DNA from: Mytilus edulis
Lineage: Eukaryota > Mollusca > Bivalvia > Mytilida > Mytilidae
NCBI RefSeq assembly: GCF_963676685.1
Contig: NC_092344.1
Location: forward strand, 44,352,830 to 44,416,829
Reading direction: 5' to 3'
Length of the DNA stretch: 64,000 bases
Of this stretch, positions 59,243 to 64,000 are shown one piece after another; the first letter of the stretch is position 1, and every line of letters begins with the position of its first letter. A program made the position numbers and the translations under genes. Under the pieces are notes generated by a model. That model did no database searches, was not told the origin of the DNA, and saw nothing but the letters and a program-made list of their open reading frames with translations.

Positions 59243-61935
59243 TTAATCCAAAAAGGAATCTGAATCAGAATGGAGTAAATTTTTCAAATGTGGCAAGCAC
59301 TAAAGATTTCCAAAAATATTAGAAGTTACTAATACTGTATTTTCAGTATAGTTATCAGTGTTATATTCCTAAACAAGGAAAATTTGTGTGCTTAGGTTTT
59401 GATACTCTAAATATAGGCTTTAAGAAAATATAAAATCATAAATATTAGTTAAGCCAGTATGATAGAGCTGTCATTCAAGTTATGTCATAATGGTAATTTG
59501 CCAGCTTATGTAGCAGACAGGCTATTTCAGGATCAGCTTGGCTATATGACAAACATATACAGCTAGTGTCACCCAAAATATTTTTGGCAGAGTGTAGATA
59601 AATAGTTACAAAATGCATGTCAAAACGTATACTAGGGTAGGGTTCGACTTTATATTAAATCTCTGCATTCGCATCAGAAAGTCAAGATTGAGGTGCAATT
59701 TCAATATTTTACCCCAAAACAATGCCAATTCAGTGGTGGAGCCAGGGGAGGATTCTGAGGGTTGAAACCCCCACCTAATTTTTTATGATCAATGCATTTG
59801 AATGTAGACTTATGGTTGATCAAAGTAGAAAAATAACGCGAAAATAAATCGTCGCGATTATATTAATCTTGAATCTATCCTTATCAAACTACATCAAGGA
59901 AATTAGAAAATCGCGAAATTAAATAGCCGTGAAATTGACTAGAAAGAGGAAAACGCGAAATAAAGTATCCGCGAAAATAAGTTGGTTTACAGTATGCGTT
60001 ATTTTTTATTACAAATATGTATCTCATACAAAATAAGAGCCATAACAGCTGCTGGCATATTTTTCAAAAAAGTTTTTTGTTAGCATTTTGAAACATGCAA
60101 TTCAATAATTATGTCAAAATTTAATGCACAAACAAAATAAACAAAGCACTTGAGTGCTTCTGTTTTCAATATGTTTCAATGCTTCTGAGAGCAGTATAAT
60201 TAAGTAAATATCCTGTTATCCTCATAAACATTTCTAATTATAATTTGTAAAATGTAAATTTTCATAAAAGTTCAATTGTTTCTAATGTAATTGACAAATA
60301 AACTGCACATTTGAGATTACAAATATGTTATCAAATGTCGGTCTACAAATTAACGTTCGCTACATTATAATTGAAATTCTTAATTCAAATAAGGCTTCTG
60401 AATTCGTACAAGTAACTGGGTTACCACAAGTCAATACATGGAAATCCTACATTTAGTAAGCAACTTCAGTTTTCTGAGAAAACATAATTTTAATTAACTT
60501 ACGTTTTGCCAGGCATTTGAACAACAAGCCATTTTTCAATTTAGCAGAGTTAAAAAAAGCAGTAGACTGTATATAGGAAAACATCTGCATACAAATTTAA
60601 ATTAATGAGAGGTGCAAGTTTGGCATCACTGTATTGTTAGATTGCTGCTATCAATCATAATGCAACATCTGCATTTACTCACATTAATTCTTTGAGAAGT
60701 CACAATTTAAACACAAAACACAAAAAAAAAACTAAAGTTTGACCGAAAATTTTGATAATTGGTATACATTTGAAATATTTACTGATCAAATCATGATTTT
60801 TTTTTTACTGTTATAGAATATCTAGTTAGTCTTAGATGTCAACATTCCACTTGTACCCTAGCAAAAAACATCCTTGATTCTAAAATCATTGATTGTATCT
60901 TATTTATAAATTTTGTTTGACTTGCAATGAGCAACACAATGGAAATAGAAGTGAAGCAGAAACTCAGCTTTCCCTCTAAGCTTTGAGTTCACTCTAGGGT
61001 TGTTTCATGCTGCTCAATCTTGATATATTTAGTTTGGTTTTGTCATGGAAGTATTATATTTGTTTTGTGGACATATGTTTGTCTTTTTGTAGTTTGATGT
61101 TTGGCCACAAAATTATTAAATATATATAAGGGTTTTTTCCAAGAGAACTACCAAAGAAAAAATTATCATCTATTTTCAATGTCAAAGTTGTGGTAATTTT
61201 TCCTATTGCAATTTTTTTTTAACTAACTTTTTATTTTGAACTTCTTTGAATTACGTCTGAGCATTAAGTTATATATTATATATTTCAATTGGGATTTTTT
61301 AGTTCAGTTGTTCTTAGCAGCTTCTCGTTCAGTCTCTCGAGTTTTAGACTATTGTTGTTTTCCTATATATCTTGCGTAAGGAAAATGAAGAGATATAAAC
61401 AGACAGATGCACTCTTCCAAACCCCCAGAACTGTAAAGAAGACATCAAACATGTCAACTTAAATCTATTTAATTCCGTATGTGACAAAACAAAGTATATT
61501 AATTCTACGTTATATGTTTCAGGACACTGACAAAAACTTGATGAACGACAGAGACAAATCGTTAAAAGCTTTCAAGTGAGATAATTATCCAGCTCCAATG
61601 CTTTTTTTCCAATCTGAGGTGACATAATTTGAACTGTGAAACAAAACCATTTAATATACATTTAGTTGTGACAGATGCTGTAGGAAATCTATTATTTCCT
61701 GTTCACTCCTGCAGACATTCACCGGAGGAAAATTATGGAACTACAATACTGACTGTGCCAATTTACAATTTAACTAGTCCAAATAATGAAAATGGTAGTC
61801 TTCTATTCAAATCTACAAGACATCAACGCAAAACAATCAAGCCTCCATTTCAATCTCTGGCGACTTTACAGGATAATTCAGTAGCTTAAGTAATTAAAGA
61901 AAAAACCATGTGATTATTGAACATTTTAAGGAAAC
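59243..61935. other. upstream region of the LRRN-type gene
   Basis: No other gene was recognised. 59733-59785 resembles the GGTGGAGCCAGGGGAGG repeats, and 59825-59998 carries CGCGAAA-rich MITE-like sequence. 61629-61889 is an open frame without an ATG start (TTG) just upstream of the LRRN coding start, probably 5' UTR or chance. The promoter was not located. Confidence 0.35.
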
Positions 61936-64000
61936 ATGCATTTATCCCTAAGACAGCTGATAAAAGGGAGATTAATTATTTTTTTGCTGCTTGGAATGAA
62001 ATTATTCACCGGTATTGAAAGTAGAATGGATTGGAATGTGGAATGTCCTTTAAAATGTGCTTGCTATATCGGAAGATTAGATACAGAAAATTTCAAACAA
62101 GTGATGAAAATAGTCAATTGTACAAAAGCTGGACTTCTTTTAATACCACAAAATTTGTCTTCTTCCACGGAAGCTTTAATTGTGTCGAGTAACTCAATAA
62201 AAGATCTGAATCTTCCACCAAGGATGCGGCAGCTGAAATATTTAGATGTGTCAAACAATAAGGTTACAACTTTCGACAAACAAATTCAAAAACTGATTCA
62301 GTTGAGAAATCTTAATCTACATGGTAATTTTATTACTACTCTAAGAAATGGACAATTTTCAGGCTTGAAGTATTTAATAAACTTAGATTTATCCAAAAAC
62401 AAGTTACGTTACATTGAGAAACATGCCTTTGGAGGACTAAACTACGTTCAACGTCTTAATTTAGAAGATAATAACTTGAATACACTTGAAAATCAATGGT
62501 TTGTAGGGATGCCATCTTTAAAATGGCTATATTTCTCAAGAAATGTTTTAAGAGAATTGAGGAGTGGTGTATTCGATACATCAAATCATCTTGACACTAT
62601 CAGCTTCACGGAAAACAAAATAAGAAATATTGAGAATAATGCTTTCTTTGGGCTTGAACAACTCGCTACATTGGATCTTTCTAATAACAATATTTTATCT
62701 ATTCCATCAAAATCATTTCTCAAGCTTCCAAATTTAAAGAAACTGAATTTTGATGGAAATCCAATTTACAGACTAGTGCGGGAAACATTTTGTAATCTAA
62801 ACGTTTCCGTACTTTCTCTCAGTTACATGCCGCACCTTTCAGTTATTGAGGAAGGAGCGTTTGCCAACTTAACCAAACTCATATCACTTCAACTTCATGA
62901 CAATCAAAAACTTGTGTTCATTGATCCAAATGCATTTGAAAACATTCCAAGTCTTCGAAATTTATATATTCACAATAACCGCTTGCGAGTGCTTCCTCAT
63001 AAAATTATTCAAAGTCTGCCATCAATTAAAGTTTGTCATTTTTACAGCAATCTTTTGCATTGTGATTGTAACATAGACTGGATGGTCAATGACATCTTGT
63101 CTAAAAATCACACATCAATCATGTACGACGGGGCCATGTTAATATGTTATACTCCTCCTAGCAGGTATGGACTGCCGATTGTCAGTCTCCCACAAACAAA
63201 TCAAACTCAAAACTGTGTTCCATTGACAATACCCATCTACGATAAAAATTACGAAGTGAGTATTGGGGAAGAGTTACGACTTGAATGTCATGCGACGGGT
63301 GTTCCAGAACCAAATATAACATGGATGTTACCTAATGGCTCTATGTTATCTCAGAGCATTAAATACAATAGAATTGAAGTGAAAGATAAGTTTATATTAA
63401 TCGTAAGACATTTACAAAAGTCTGACAGTGGATTGTATGCATGTCAGGCTACGAACAGTGAAGGTTTCGATATAAGTGAAACATTGGTCAAAGTAATCAA
63501 TAAGCCTATAAGAATAATTGCATTACCATCAACCCTAAACTACATTACAATTACGTGGAATGGCACAAAATACTGGTCTATGATTTCCGATTATCAAATA
63601 CATTACAGAGAAGCTAAGAGTAGAGTTAATTATAGGATTGTTCATCTCAGCCCGTATTCAAGACGTTATACATTTTCTAATTTAAAATCCTATACGAGTT
63701 ATGAATTTTGTATTGTCTATGTCTATTCTACAGAAGTGTATCCAGTGGATTGTATCAATGCTACGTCTGGAAAGGCATTAGATTATCTTCCAGGAATAAC
63801 GTCTGTGAATACTAAAGCAGTGGCTGCTGTAATAACAATAGTTGTTATGATTTTCATATTAGCATGTGCTGTAATGGTTGTACGAAAATTTAAGAGACGG
63901 AAGAGCTATAATAGCACTACTGATGAAGAAGACACATTTGTAACAACACAAATTCCTTTAGAAAATGTCTACCAGCCCAATACCTACATGTGTTCTTCAA
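61936..64000 (+). CDS. LRRN: LRRN-family LRR-Ig-FN3 transmembrane receptor, 3' end cut
   Basis: One uninterrupted frame of 688 codons runs off the window. The ATG at 61936 follows an in-frame TAA (61927) and gives a basic N-end and hydrophobic core (GRLIIFLLLGMKLF), a good signal peptide. Next is an LRR N-cap (Cys37, 41, 43, 62) and about 12 leucine-rich repeats (about 64-370). An LRR C-cap starting HCDCNIDW (Cys376, 378) follows. Then an Ig domain (Cys451, Trp463, Cys503 in SGLYACQ), an FN3-like domain (Trp541), a transmembrane helix (about 628-649) and a basic stop-transfer KFKRRK. This order and length (LRRN1-3 are about 700 residues) and the single coding exon match the LRRN family of neuronal surface proteins. 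The tail contains DEED and an NVY motif. Assignment to one LRRN paralogue is not possible. Other LRR-Ig proteins (LINGO, kekkon-like) are alternatives, but LINGO lacks FN3. Confidence 0.9.
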   Translation, partial: MHLSLRQLIKGRLIIFLLLGMKLFTGIESRMDWNVECPLKCACYIGRLDTENFKQVMKIVNCTKAGLLLIPQNLSSSTEALIVSSNSIKDLNLPPRMRQLKYLDVSNNKVTTFDKQIQKLIQLRNLNLHGNFITTLRNGQFSGLKYLINLDLSKNKLRYIEKHAFGGLNYVQRLNLEDNNLNTLENQWFVGMPSLKWLYFSRNVLRELRSGVFDTSNHLDTISFTENKIRNIENNAFFGLEQLATLDLSNNNILSIPSKSFLKLPNLKKLNFDGNPIYRLVRETFCNLNVSVLSLSYMPHLSVIEEGAFANLTKLISLQLHDNQKLVFIDPNAFENIPSLRNLYIHNNRLRVLPHKIIQSLPSIKVCHFYSNLLHCDCNIDWMVNDILSKNHTSIMYDGAMLICYTPPSRYGLPIVSLPQTNQTQNCVPLTIPIYDKNYEVSIGEELRLECHATGVPEPNITWMLPNGSMLSQSIKYNRIEVKDKFILIVRHLQKSDSGLYACQATNSEGFDISETLVKVINKPIRIIALPSTLNYITITWNGTKYWSMISDYQIHYREAKSRVNYRIVHLSPYSRRYTFSNLKSYTSYEFCIVYVYSTEVYPVDCINATSGKALDYLPGITSVNTKAVAAVITIVVMIFILACAVMVVRKFKRRKSYNSTTDEEDTFVTTQIPLENVYQPNTYMCSS

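Noticed and set aside
60500..60541. Minus-strand ATGGCTTGTTGTTCAAATGC ... followed by GTAAGT, a possible first exon of IMMP2L
   Set aside because: The peptide does not resemble the IMMP2L N-terminus and the needed serine exon is not found between here and 36909.
61629..61889. 86-codon frame just upstream of the LRRN-type gene
   Set aside because: It begins with TTG, not ATG, and is in a different context from the receptor. It is more likely leader sequence.
1..64000. CRISPR arrays, operons, rRNA or canonical tRNA genes
   Set aside because: The tandem arrays are minisatellites or transposon units with no spacer pattern. The only pol III-like promoter is in a SINE, and the genes are split eukaryotic genes.

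Overview
This window is AT-rich animal genomic DNA, almost certainly from a bivalve mollusc and most likely a Mytilus-like mussel. The evidence is eukaryotic split genes with GT-AG introns, metazoan gene families (TUSC2, IMMP2L, an LRRN-type receptor), and a dense load of interspersed repeats that resemble mussel repeats I know. The species is inferred from recalled repeat families. No database was searched.

Layout. 1-3.5 kb: small DNA transposons (a MITE with TTAA at both ends, a 58-bp-arm hairpin element). 3.6-8.4 kb, minus strand: a five-exon gene for a 205-residue, eight-cysteine, single-pass membrane protein that I cannot assign to a family. 9.0-9.5 kb: a 24-bp minisatellite upstream of it. 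9.6-11.9 kb: a Helitron-like element built of 502-bp tandem units. 13-17 kb: nested short elements. 17.1-19.3 kb, plus strand: a complete three-exon TUSC2 (FUS1) homologue. 20.5-27.4 kb: Penelope-like retroelements (one almost intact reverse transcriptase with a frameshift, one decayed copy), a TIR element with a hAT-like terminus and a tandem-repeat element. 29.5-36.9 kb, minus strand: the last three exons of IMMP2L (mitochondrial inner-membrane protease subunit 2). Its exons for the N-terminus and catalytic serine were not found in the window. 36.9-61.9 kb: intron-like, repeat-rich DNA with a precisely inserted Helitron, pearl-like tandem-repeat elements and MITEs. 61.9-64 kb, plus strand: the single-exon start of an LRR-Ig-FN3 transmembrane receptor of the LRRN family, running off the end.

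The genes are not an operon and act in different places. TUSC2 is a small, probably myristoylated protein linked to mitochondrial calcium. IMMP2L processes inner-membrane proteins of mitochondria. LRRN proteins are neuronal surface adhesion and signalling receptors, and the 205-residue protein is a predicted surface protein. The most striking relation is positional. The LRRN-type gene lies on the opposite strand, upstream of the IMMP2L exon that carries the catalytic lysine, with no earlier IMMP2L exon recognised before it. That matches human LRRN3, which is nested in an IMMP2L intron, and suggests a very old nested gene pair.
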